A stretch of DNA of 64,000 nucleotides from RBG-16-49-21 sp040768125. Lineage in GTDB: Bacteria; Spirochaetota; UBA4802; UBA5550. Below, one piece after another: positions 1-13,469 of this stretch (the stretch's first letter is position 1; each line of letters starts with the position of its first letter). Position numbers and translations under genes: made by a program. The notes beneath the pieces were generated by a model, which ran no database searches, was not told the origin of the DNA, and worked only from the letters and a program-made list of their open reading frames with translations. The stretch is taken from assembly GCA_040768125.1 (NCBI GenBank), contig JAXGNG010000001.1:868001-932000 (forward strand). The letters are read 5' to 3'.

Positions 1-123
1 CTCTACTATGAGCCCTTTTTTGAACATTATCGAAACCAGCCATTCTGCAGGCCCCCCGATCTTACCCGATGGCTGAAGGATATTCTCGAGCATGACCGAT
101 TCAAAGAGATCTTTGATCTTTGA
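1..123 (+). CDS. C-terminal end of an unidentified protein (partial)
   Basis: Frame 1 is open from the window edge to a TGA at 121-123, giving about 40 residues that start LYYEPFFEHYRNQPF and end EIFDL. The piece is rich in aromatic and charged residues and looks like a soluble C-terminus. The stop lies 34 bp before the peroxiredoxin start on the same strand, so the two may be cotranscribed. The fragment is too short to assign a family. Confidence 0.5.
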   Translation, partial: LYYEPFFEHYRNQPFCRPPDLTRWLKDILEHDRFKEIFDL

Positions 124-157
124 ATTCGTACATAAAGAAACGGAGGTAATACCGAAG

Positions 158-697
158 ATGAAGAGGATATTCGCGGTTATCGCGGTGTTCGTCATGTTCA
201 ATGCCTGCGCTCCTTCAGGCAACAGGGCGGCACTATTGACCGAGGGCGCAATAGCCCCGGATTTCACGCTTCCCGATCACGATGGGAGGATGATCGCGCT
301 GAGCGAGGTGCTCGCCGTAAGCAGGGGCGCGGTAATCGCCTTTTACCCCAAAGACGACAGCAGGAATTGAACTCCCGAATTTGTTGAGTTTCAACAAAAT
401 CATGAAAAGTTCAAATCCAGAAAAATCAGGGTGCTGGGCATAAGCCGTGATTCGGTCGAGTCACACAAAAAATTCAGAGAAAAGCATGGACTTTCAGATA
501 TAACGCTCCTGTCTGACACAAAGGGCCGGGTGATGGCGCGCTACGGCGCCGCGCACCGCCTCTTGCCGGTGGCCCGGCGCGTGTATATCGTGGTCGGCAA
601 GGATCGCAGGATACTCTTTATCAGGGACACCGGGTTTTCCCTGCTGGAGAACCAGACAGAGACCCTGCTGAACGCGATAGACGCCGGCATTCGCTAG
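158..697 (+). CDS. Selenocysteine-containing peroxiredoxin lipoprotein (Bcp/AhpC-TSA family)
   Basis: The reading frame is continuous from ATG 158 to the stop at 697 except for one in-frame TGA at 368-370 (residue 71). Around it the protein reads FYPKDDSRN-(TGA)-TPEFVEF, which aligns with the Bcp motif FYPKDDTPGCT, so the TGA sits exactly on the peroxidatic cysteine. Downstream residues (VLGISRDSVESHKKF, LLSDTKGRVMARYG) are typical of Bcp-type thiol peroxidases. A SECIS-like hairpin follows the TGA. The N-terminus (MKRIFAVIAVFVMFNAC) is a signal peptide with a loose lipobox, so the enzyme probably acts outside the cytoplasm on a lipid anchor. There is no other cysteine in the mature part apart from the lipidated one, so no resolving Cys is visible. 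GGAGG at 142-146 precedes the start. The alternative is a pseudogene with a point mutation. Confidence 0.8.
379..400 (+). promoter_or_regulatory. Bacterial SECIS-like hairpin after the in-frame TGA
   Basis: TTTGTTG (380-386) pairs with CAACAAA (392-398), closing a five-base loop AGTTT (387-391); A379 can pair with T400 across one bulged A. The loop begins 16 nt after the TGA and has a G at its second position. Both features fit the published bacterial SECIS pattern (small apical loop with an early G, about 16-37 nt from the UGA). This supports recoding of the TGA as selenocysteine by SelB; the folding itself was judged by eye. Confidence 0.65.
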
Positions 698-738
698 CAT
701 CGCAACGCGCCCCCTGGAGCAGGGGCCGCGTTGCGATG
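698..738 (+). terminator. Strong inverted repeat behind the peroxiredoxin gene
   Basis: A perfect 12-bp stem (CATCGCAACGCG with CGCGTTGCGATG) is extended inward by CCCC/GGGG across a C-C mismatch, leaving a 7-nt loop. It starts one base after the peroxiredoxin stop codon. No strong T run follows (only ATTTTC about 10 bases later), so it may act as a terminator or as a 3'-end stabilising hairpin. Confidence 0.6.
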
Positions 739-1156
739 GAGCAGGATTTTCTGGATGGTGCCTGACGCCGGGCATGGTCACCGCGAAGCATGGCGGACCG
801 CCGGAACCATCCCCACTGTCGAGCCTGTTCCCGGGCCCGGGAGTTCGCGAGATTCCCGACCTTGGGCGGTATCGTGCCTGCTTATGCCGCCGCGCGGGAT
901 AGTTCCTTTGAGAAAGATCGAAAAGAACGGCACGGGGATCGACTCGCATCCGCGAAGGCCGCATGTGCCTGAATGGAGTTGTCCTCCGGTGGCGCCTGGT
1001 GAGGCAAAAACTGCTGGACAGTGCGTCATGCGTTTCCTAGAACCTATCCTGGCATTGGCGGGTGGTGCTCCCGCATCGTGTCCCTGCGGGCGAGGCACGC
1101 CCGCTCGCACCGCGAAAAAACATGGGCCGCTTTCATCTTTGGCATACAGGGCTTGA
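739..1156. other. No recognisable gene; contains a dispersed-repeat copy
   Basis: Open frames in this stretch are GC-rich shadows with no family resemblance. CAAAAACTGCTGGACAG at 1005-1021 matches a short sequence that recurs in other gaps of the window (25160, 33334, and inverted at 34375). No convincing promoter was found. Confidence 0.5.
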
Positions 1157-1951
1157 CGCATTGTCTGCATTTCCGACATCCACTACGGGGCGAATTCTTC
1201 GGCCCATATCTCGCGTTTCGTCGAGACCGCCTGCGACGCGCGCCTGAACCACGACGGGATCGTGGTCATAGCAGGGGACATGACCCAGCACGCCACGGAA
1301 GGGGAATACCGTGAAGCGGAGGAACTGTTGCGGGTCCTCCTCGGCGCGGGACTCCGCGTGGTGCTCACGCCGGGGAACCATGACTTCGGCGACTGGATCG
1401 GGGAATATATCTACACCAACCGGAAGGCGCGGAGCCGTTACCGCGCCCTGACGGAGCCGGTCTTCAGCCAGAGGGAAATAATCGCCGTGGAGGACTGCGA
1501 CTCCATCATGAGGTGCGGGGACACCATCTTCGTGTCCCTGAGGAGCACTCACCGTGGCAAGGCCCATTCCCTCGGCGTTATCGGCATGAACCGCATCCGG
1601 GAAAAGCAGGTGGAATGGGCGGCCTCGCGGCTCGCATCCATGGACACGAAGGGTGCGGTGCTGCACCTGGTAACGCACCGGAGCCTCTGGCGGGAGTCCG
1701 GGGACCGCCACAAGGGCCTGTACCGGCCCGGGTATATAGAAAAAAACCTATTGGAGCGGTTCACCTTCCACTCGGTCATCCACGGTCACAACCACCGCTA
1801 TCTCTTCGCCAGCACGTCAACCCCCCGGCTGGGTGTGCCGGTGATCAGGCTTTCCCTCCCTACCATGTCCGACCGGAACAGGAAAAACCGCATCGGTTTC
1901 GTGAGATGGGACGCGCCGTACCGGGAAATACCGGAATTCATCGCGCTGTGA
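1157..1951 (+). CDS. Metallophosphoesterase (calcineurin-like), start codon damaged or non-standard
   Basis: The protein contains the family motifs in order: ISDIHYG (D-x-H) at the N-terminus, VIAGDM, LTPGNHDFG, LHLVTHR and VIHGHNHRY. It is a binuclear-metal phosphohydrolase of the CpdA/calcineurin-like superfamily; the substrate is not predictable. The first motif lies upstream of the first common start (GTG 1262), so that start is too late. The frame is open only from 1157, after a TGA at 1154-1156, and the expected N-terminus RIVCISDIH begins right there. Either ATT at 1160 is the start, or TTG at 1153-1155 is the true start and one extra A at 1156 breaks the frame. About 264 residues, normal for the family. 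It is convergent with the SDR gene. Confidence 0.75.
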   Translation, partial: RIVCISDIHYGANSSAHISRFVETACDARLNHDGIVVIAGDMTQHATEGEYREAEELLRVLLGAGLRVVLTPGNHDFGDWIGEYIYTNRKARSRYRALTEPVFSQREIIAVEDCDSIMRCGDTIFVSLRSTHRGKAHSLGVIGMNRIREKQVEWAASRLASMDTKGAVLHLVTHRSLWRESGDRHKGLYRPGYIEKNLLERFTFHSVIHGHNHRYLFASTSTPRLGVPVIRLSLPTMSDRNRKNRIGFVRWDAPYREIPEFIAL

Positions 1952-2051
1952 CGCGTTCCGGAGTTCCCGCATTCCCTCGCGGGGAAGCATCCCCCCGCAT
2001 TTTTTTGAAATGATTTCGAAATGGGAAGGGGGCGCGTAAGACGCGGGGGTG

Positions 2052-3035
2052 TCAGAGGAACCCGTTGGCGGCGTACCAGTCGTAGGCGTCATCGATCATT
2101 CGCTCGAGGGGGAGGACCGTATATCCCAGGTCCCGGACCGCGCGCGAGGTGTCGTAGTACGCGCGCATGGACATGAACCGCGCCATGCCGGGGTCGACCT
2201 CGGGCGGCCTCTTCGTGAACAGGGAGAGGAACTGCATGGCGTAGCCGTACGCCACGAAGGCCCCGCGCGGGAATACCAGGGCCGGGCCCCTGTTCCCGAA
2301 TTTCCGCGCGATGGCGTCGAAGAGCTCCCGGTAGGTGACGTTGACGCCGGCGCAGATATATCCCTCCCCCGGCTTTCCCCGCTCCGCCGCCGCGACGTGG
2401 GCCCGCGCCACCTCGGTGACGTGACCGAACCCGACGCCGCCGCAGGGCGACCCCGGGACCCTGCCGTCCCGCAGGTCGAAGAAGAGCCTCCCGAACTGGA
2501 GGGTGAAATCAAAGGGCCCCATCATGCTTCCCGGGTAGATGACCACGACATCGAGTCCCTTCACGCCGTTGTATGCCCGGACCCGCGCCTCGCCCTCGCG
2601 CTTGGTCTCCGCGTAGTTGTACCCGATTCCCGCGTAGTTGAAGCTGCCCCAGCTCTCGTCGGCGATGCCCCCGGGGTCGCACCCCAGGGCGTCGACCGTG
2701 CTGGTGTGCACCAGCCGCCGCACGCCCCGGGCGGCGCAGGAACGGGCGACGTTGACCGCCCCTTCGACGTTGATCCGCCGCTGGCGGTCGAAGTTCCGTT
2801 TCCACCAGGACGTGTCCCCCGCGACATGGAAGACCACCTCCATTCCCCGGACGGCCCGGTCCGTGTCCTCCGGGCTGGTGACGTCGCCGTACATGATCTC
2901 CACTGGCAACGACTCGATGTAGCGGGCCTCGGAGCCGGGAAGGCCGAAGGCGCGGACGCGCCACTTTTTCCTGACCAGTTCGTGGACCAGGTTGGTGCCG
3001 AGAAAGCCGGTGGCGCCGGTGACCAGGCAGCGCAT
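2052..3035 (-). CDS. NAD-dependent epimerase/dehydratase, extended SDR
   Basis: A 327-residue extended short-chain dehydrogenase. The Rossmann motif GATGFLG is at residues 7-13, a catalytic Y141-x3-K145 pair (YAETK) follows, and there is a Thr/Ser cluster VHTSTVDALG around 110. The shape resembles HpnA / dihydroflavonol-4-reductase-type proteins acting on lipid- or sugar-linked hydroxyls, but the substrate cannot be told. No membrane segment is obvious. A GGAGG-like sequence precedes the ATG on the minus strand. It stands alone, convergent with the phosphoesterase and about 100 bp downstream of the membrane protein gene. Confidence 0.85.
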   Translation of the reverse strand: MRCLVTGATGFLGTNLVHELVRKKWRVRAFGLPGSEARYIESLPVEIMYGDVTSPEDTDRAVRGMEVVFHVAGDTSWWKRNFDRQRRINVEGAVNVARSCAARGVRRLVHTSTVDALGCDPGGIADESWGSFNYAGIGYNYAETKREGEARVRAYNGVKGLDVVVIYPGSMMGPFDFTLQFGRLFFDLRDGRVPGSPCGGVGFGHVTEVARAHVAAAERGKPGEGYICAGVNVTYRELFDAIARKFGNRGPALVFPRGAFVAYGYAMQFLSLFTKRPPEVDPGMARFMSMRAYYDTSRAVRDLGYTVLPLERMIDDAYDWYAANGFL

Positions 3036-3143
3036 ATGGGGGACCTCCTTTTAGAATGCCAGATGCAAAGAGCTCACTGAACGAGGAAACAGGCGTTATT
3101 TCACCTTCAGGTCCGTTTGACGCGATAGCGCTTCCTCGCGCGA

Positions 3144-3905
3144 TTAAGAATCGTCACTCTCGTCTTCCGTGAGTAGCTCGATGAATTCATCGTAGTGATT
3201 CCAGTAGAAGGCGATGCTTCCCGCCAGGGACTGAAAAAGGAAGATATGAAAAATAAGAACCTGGTTCGGAGTGCCGGCCGTGTCCATGCCGGCCGCGTAA
3301 GTCAGCGCCGTAAGGGCGACCAGGGGCAGGGCGACGAAGAGGACCGCGAGGGCCGGCAGGAGGGACGTGACGCCGCGGGCCCCCACGATGGCGTGGCGCG
3401 CGGCACGAGCAAGTGAAACCAGAGAAAGTGCGCCGTACTGCCCGATAACCGTGATGATCATGCCATTCAGGACGTCGTTTTTTATGCCATCGTATTCAAG
3501 GGCGATTGCCGTCACGACGTAGATCGCGGGTCCTGTCATCATCAGCAGGTAGGGCAGCGCCCGGACCCGGTTTCCGTAGAGCATGCCGGTAAGGCGGGCG
3601 ATGTTCCATTTAATGATCGCAACCGGAATCCTCACGATGAGGGCGAGGGCGGCGATGCAATACGCGGAAGCCACAAGGAAGAACAGAAGGAATGCAAGGA
3701 TGGTTGCACCCGATATCTCAGCGGGGAAGAGCGCACGGAGGAGCGTGAGAAACCGGTCCTTCAGATAGCTGTTCGTTTCGAAGGCGAACCTGATGCAGAT
3801 CACCGGAGCGGCGAGCATGAACGCCGCATGGTACGCGGAAAAAAAGAATATGATACACGGCCTGATGACATGGTCGGCAAGAAAGGATGGGATTTTTTTC
3901 ATCAT
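3144..3905 (-). CDS. Polytopic inner-membrane protein, unknown function
   Basis: A 253-residue protein with about six hydrophobic helices, for example residues ~13-35, ~60-90, ~118-136 and ~180-210, and an acidic C-terminal tail rich in E and D. There is no motif that I recognise. The basic N-terminus before the first helix suggests a cytoplasmic N-terminus. Neighbouring genes are on the same strand but separated by more than 100 bp, so an operon is not evident. Confidence 0.65.
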   Translation of the reverse strand: MMKKIPSFLADHVIRPCIIFFFSAYHAAFMLAAPVICIRFAFETNSYLKDRFLTLLRALFPAEISGATILAFLLFFLVASAYCIAALALIVRIPVAIIKWNIARLTGMLYGNRVRALPYLLMMTGPAIYVVTAIALEYDGIKNDVLNGMIITVIGQYGALSLVSLARAARHAIVGARGVTSLLPALAVLFVALPLVALTALTYAAGMDTAGTPNQVLIFHIFLFQSLAGSIAFYWNHYDEFIELLTEDESDDS

Positions 3906-4036
3906 GCTGTGTCTTAATTATCAATCCATTGCTTATTACGAAGAATCGAGTTGAAGCGGACCGATGATCTCACCGCGGTTTGTTGTGCATGTGGCCTCAT
4001 GGGCGAAACACCGCCGAAAGAAACAATTACTCATCC

Positions 4037-4936
4037 TCACCGGTCCCTGATGAAGGTCCCTTCTTCGAGCTCCCTGTAGGCCGTGCGCAGTTCCTCCCGG
4101 GTGTTCATCACGATGGGGCCGCGCCACGCCACGGGCTCCCGCAGGGGCGTTCCCGATATAAAAAGGAATCGGACGCCCTCATCCTCCGTTGTTATCTCTA
4201 TGGCGTCGCCGTCCCCGTAGAGCACCAGGGTGCCGTTTCCCAGGATTCCCTCGTTCGCGAAGTCGAAGTAGTTCTCACCCACGGCGTCGTAGGAAAAGGG
4301 GCCTTCCCCGGTGCAGAACCGTCCCCGGCCACCGATGATGTACGCGAGGACCCTGTGTCCCGACCTGGTCGGGTGGACGTGGTTCGCGCCCGGCGGGACC
4401 GTCACGTCGAGATACACCGGGTCGATCACCACGTCTCCCACGGGACCCCTGGCCCCCGCCGCCTCGCCGCAGATGACCCGTATCCTGACCCCGTTGCCCG
4501 GCGAGACGTCGGGAATATCGCGTTCCTTCACCTCGCGGTAGCGCGGCGCCATCATCTTCTGCGAAGCCGGAAGGTTCGCCCACAGCTGGAAGCCGTGCAT
4601 GGATCCCGTCTCGTCGCCCTCCGGCATCTCCTGATGGATGATCCCCCGTCCCGCGGTCATCCACTGCACGTCCCCGGGCTCGATTACGCCGCGGTTCCCC
4701 AGGCTGTCGCCATGCGCCACGCTGCCCTTCAGCATGTAGGTGATCGTCTCGATGCCCCGGTGGGGATGCCAGGGGAACCCCCTGCGGTAGCGTTCCGGTT
4801 CGTCGGACCTGAAATCATCCAGGAGAAGAAACGGATCGAAGAGGTCCGTGTCCCCGAAGCCGAATACCCGCTTCAGGTGCACCCCCGCTCCCTCGATGGT
4901 GGGCCTGGCGTGGAGTATCTTCACGATTTTTCGCAT
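4037..4936 (-). CDS. Pirin family protein
   Basis: A 299-residue bicupin. The N-terminal cupin carries the pirin signature HPHRGIET with metal ligands H57 and H59, followed by H101 and E103 (IIHQEMP), matching the iron ligands of characterised pirins. The C-terminal cupin lies at about 170-280. Pirins bind Fe and have been described as quercetin 2,3-dioxygenases or redox-sensitive regulators; the role here is not predictable. The start ATG at 4934-4936 gives the expected N-terminus (MRKIVKILHARPT). Confidence 0.9.
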   Translation of the reverse strand: MRKIVKILHARPTIEGAGVHLKRVFGFGDTDLFDPFLLLDDFRSDEPERYRRGFPWHPHRGIETITYMLKGSVAHGDSLGNRGVIEPGDVQWMTAGRGIIHQEMPEGDETGSMHGFQLWANLPASQKMMAPRYREVKERDIPDVSPGNGVRIRVICGEAAGARGPVGDVVIDPVYLDVTVPPGANHVHPTRSGHRVLAYIIGGRGRFCTGEGPFSYDAVGENYFDFANEGILGNGTLVLYGDGDAIEITTEDEGVRFLFISGTPLREPVAWRGPIVMNTREELRTAYRELEEGTFIRDR

Positions 4937-5161
4937 ATGCCGTTCACCTCCCGGTCGATCTTGAAATCTTCCGGCGTATCCGGTCCCGCGGCCCCGTGGG
5001 CCGCGACGCGATCGGCTTCACGTGTACGACCATAAGGCACGGCATCGATTAATTCAACACAAAAACCCGGGAAGCGGGACATGCGGCGCAGGTCCCTGGA
5101 CAAGGGGTGCCGGCGGTAACATGCAGCGCTTTCGGTAAAGCGGCTGTTCGTCATGGGAGTA

Positions 5162-10887
<5,726 letters not shown>

Positions 10888-10891
<4 letters not shown>

Positions 10892-10905
10892 GGCTGACTT
10901 TCCAT
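10888..10905 (-). other. Possible five-codon leader frame overlapping the kinase start
   Basis: On the minus strand GGGAG lies five bases before ATG 10905-10903, which opens MESQP and stops at TGA 10890-10888. That stop overlaps the kinase ATG (10891-10889) as ATGA. The kinase ATG is about 17 bases from the same Shine-Dalgarno sequence, too far for normal use, so translational coupling is plausible. Seen by eye only. Confidence 0.3.
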
Positions 10906-11120
10906 GATCTCTCCCTGTTTTTTTTGTGTAATGCGAGTCGGATCATGAAGCGAATAAATGATACCCTGTCTCACGGTACTGCGCCCGGCCGGCATGGTCA
11001 ACCATTTTTATGCGTATCGTTCAGGGACACGGGACGGGGAAACTTCAGTACGAAGAGCCGCTTTTTTCAGCATCCCGGACGGGGAGCAGGGGGAGATTGC
11101 CGGAGAGGCAAAATATCTTA

Positions 11121-11149
11121 TTGACACGCCACTCTTGTGGTGATAGAAA
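11121..11149 (+). promoter_or_regulatory. Candidate sigma-70-like promoter for the PAS-PP2C gene
   Basis: TTGACA at 11121-11126 is a perfect -35 box. Seventeen bases later comes TAGAAA (11144-11149), a weak -10; AATAAT slightly further is an alternative. It lies in the 320-bp divergent gap about 65-120 bp before the candidate start codons. Confidence 0.35.
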
Positions 11150-11211
11150 TAATATGATCATCCATGCGCCGTCCTCGGTGAGGCAGGGCATTCCCCCGGA
11201 CGATCAGCCCC

Positions 11212-13383
11212 GTGGGGAGCGCGATGCAGCGGCGCCGCGGGCCGGGCATGGACCTGAGGAGCCCGGGGATGGACAGGTTTCACGAGGATCTTCGAAAAAA
11301 AATAGCGCACCATTACAGGGACCCGGCGTCCATCCCGGAGGACGTGAGGCCCCTGCTCGACGATATCAACAGGGACTACCACGTGGCGCGCCCCGGAACC
11401 GCCGAAAAGAAGACGCCGCACGGCCCTGAACCGGCTCCCGAAACCGTCATCAACCTCATCCGCGACAACGGCGCCCTCAGCATGATCATGAGCGCCTTTC
11501 ACGACCTTCTTTTTCTCGTGAGCCCCGATGGCTCGATCATCGATTTCTTCGCGTCCCCCGACGATCTCTACCTCGATCCCGTCAACTTCCTCGATCGGAG
11601 AATCGAGGACCTCCCCTTCGGTCACCTCGCGGCGCGGTTCGCCGACACGGTGCGCGCGGTGCGGCAGACGGGCGAAACGGAAAGGATAGGCTATACCCTG
11701 CCGATGCAGGGCGTTGACGAGCCGTTCATCGCCCGGTTCATCCCGTTTCAAGACCATGTCATCGCGGTGATCCGGCACGCCGGGGGCGAGGTGTCGCCCT
11801 GCTCCGCCGGGGAGACGTACGCGGCGGCGTACCGGGATTTCTTCGAAACCCTGGGGATCGGCTATTTCGAGGTCGACATTAAGGGGAACTTCACCGCCAT
11901 GAACGACGCGCTCTGCGGGATGATACGCTATGAACGCGCCGATATCATCGGCAGGAGCTTCCGGGACTTCACGGACGAGGAAACGGCGGGGCGCATCTTC
12001 AGGGAATACAACGCGATGTTCAGGAAGGGCGACGTCATCCGCCTGACCCTATTCAGCATGACGCGCAGGGACGGGTCGCTCTGTTTCCTCGAGGGGTCCA
12101 CCGCCGTTATGGTCCGCGACGACGGCGAGAAGACCGGCTTCTTCGGCCTGCTCAGGGACGTGACGGAGCGGATCACACAGGAGGAGGCGCTCAGGAAGAG
12201 CGAGGAGCAGTACCGGATGCTGGCGGACAACAGCGCGGATGTCATCTGGACCATGGACATGAACCTCAACTACACCTACATCAGCCCCGCGGGGGCGCAC
12301 CTCCTCGGGTACGCGCCGGAGGAGCAGGTGGCCATGGGCGTGGCCAGGATTCTCACGCCCGAATCCCTCTCAAAGGCCATGCAGTTCTACCGGGACGAGA
12401 TTTCCATCCTCGAGGATGGAATCGACACCGAACCGAGCCGCGTACGGATACTTGAATTGCAGATGCGCCACAGGAACGGCTCGATCCTGGACACGGAGGT
12501 GGCACTGCACTTCATCCATGATAAAGAGCACCGCCCGGTCAGCATCGTGGGGATCACCCGGGACGTGACCGAGCGGAAACGGACCGAGGAGGCGCTGAGG
12601 CGAAGCGAAGAGGAGCTGCGGCGGCGCAACCGGAAAATGGAAGAGGAGCTGAAAACGGCCCAGCACATCCAGCGGGCCCTCATTACCCCGTCCCCGCCCG
12701 AATTCAGAGACCTGTCGATGGGCTACCGCTACCTTCCCCTGGCGGCGATCGGCGGCGACTATTTTTCCTTCACGGCCCTGGCGGAGGGCGGCCTGGGCGT
12801 CTTCATCTCCGACGTCTCCAACCACGGCGTGCCGGCCGCGCTCTTTCTCTCCCTGGTGAGGGCCATGTCGGAGAAGGTCTGCCGAAACGACGCCCTGGCC
12901 CCGGCGCGGTTTTTGCGCAACCTCAACGCCGAGCTCCTGGGAAACATGCCGATGAGCTTCGTCACCGCCATCTACGGAGTCTTTACCCGCGACGAGGCGC
13001 GCCAAAGGATCGTCTTCACCTTCTCCTGCGCGGGCCATCCCCGCCCCCTCCTGCACCGGGGCGCGGACGGCGCCATCATCGAGTTGAGCGCCCGGGGAAC
13101 CCTGATCGGCGCCTTCAGTGATATCGCGAACGATGAGGGCCGCGTGGAGCTTGAACCGGGAGACAGGCTCTACCTGTTCACCGACGGGCTGCCCGAAACC
13201 GAGGACGCCCGGGGAAGGATCATCGGCTACGACCATCTCCCCTATTTTATCCTTTACAATTCAAGGCCATCCCTCAACGAGTCGCTCAACGCCGTCATTG
13301 CCGCCCTGGAGCGCTACCGGGGGTCCGCGGAGCAGCTCGACGATATGCTCCTCATGGGGTTCGAATTCATGAAAGGAGGGTGA
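11212..13383 (+). CDS. PAS-domain SpoIIE/PP2C serine phosphatase (RsbU-type)
   Basis: Soluble protein of about 704-723 residues. There is a divergent PAS-like segment (~80-190), two clear PAS/PAC domains (~207-330 and ~332-462; both end in the ...RDVTER tag), a charged coiled-coil (~462-492) and a C-terminal PP2C/SpoIIE phosphatase (GGDYFSF, SDVSNHG, LFTDGLPE, DDMLLM). Metal-binding aspartates are present. RsbU-type phosphatases dephosphorylate anti-sigma antagonists. GTG 11212 gives the longest frame, but ATG 11269 has a better-spaced ribosome site (GAGGAG, 7 nt) and may be the true start. It is divergent from the giant kinase, which ends in the same phosphatase domain. No antagonist or anti-sigma gene lies nearby. 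Confidence 0.88.
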   Translation: MGSAMQRRRGPGMDLRSPGMDRFHEDLRKKIAHHYRDPASIPEDVRPLLDDINRDYHVARPGTAEKKTPHGPEPAPETVINLIRDNGALSMIMSAFHDLLFLVSPDGSIIDFFASPDDLYLDPVNFLDRRIEDLPFGHLAARFADTVRAVRQTGETERIGYTLPMQGVDEPFIARFIPFQDHVIAVIRHAGGEVSPCSAGETYAAAYRDFFETLGIGYFEVDIKGNFTAMNDALCGMIRYERADIIGRSFRDFTDEETAGRIFREYNAMFRKGDVIRLTLFSMTRRDGSLCFLEGSTAVMVRDDGEKTGFFGLLRDVTERITQEEALRKSEEQYRMLADNSADVIWTMDMNLNYTYISPAGAHLLGYAPEEQVAMGVARILTPESLSKAMQFYRDEISILEDGIDTEPSRVRILELQMRHRNGSILDTEVALHFIHDKEHRPVSIVGITRDVTERKRTEEALRRSEEELRRRNRKMEEELKTAQHIQRALITPSPPEFRDLSMGYRYLPLAAIGGDYFSFTALAEGGLGVFISDVSNHGVPAALFLSLVRAMSEKVCRNDALAPARFLRNLNAELLGNMPMSFVTAIYGVFTRDEARQRIVFTFSCAGHPRPLLHRGADGAIIELSARGTLIGAFSDIANDEGRVELEPGDRLYLFTDGLPETEDARGRIIGYDHLPYFILYNSRPSLNESLNAVIAALERYRGSAEQLDDMLLMGFEFMKGG

Positions 13384-13469
13384 CGTCCAAGATGCCGGCG
13401 ACTTCACAGCCGGACGAGGGCCTGCGTGGATGGCTCTCCCCGGCGCCTCCCATGTCCATCACGCCATCT

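Noticed and set aside
1154..1156. TGA before the metallophosphoesterase as a second selenocysteine codon
   Set aside because: The sequence upstream of this TGA has no family resemblance and the conserved protein begins right after it, so it is a boundary and not a recoded codon.
731..1156. 141-codon plus-strand frame before the phosphoesterase
   Set aside because: It starts inside the terminator hairpin, has no ribosome site and no motif.
2049..3080. Plus-strand frame of 343 codons opposite the SDR gene
   Set aside because: Low-complexity G/R/V/P/D composition and complete overlap with an SDR carrying all family motifs.
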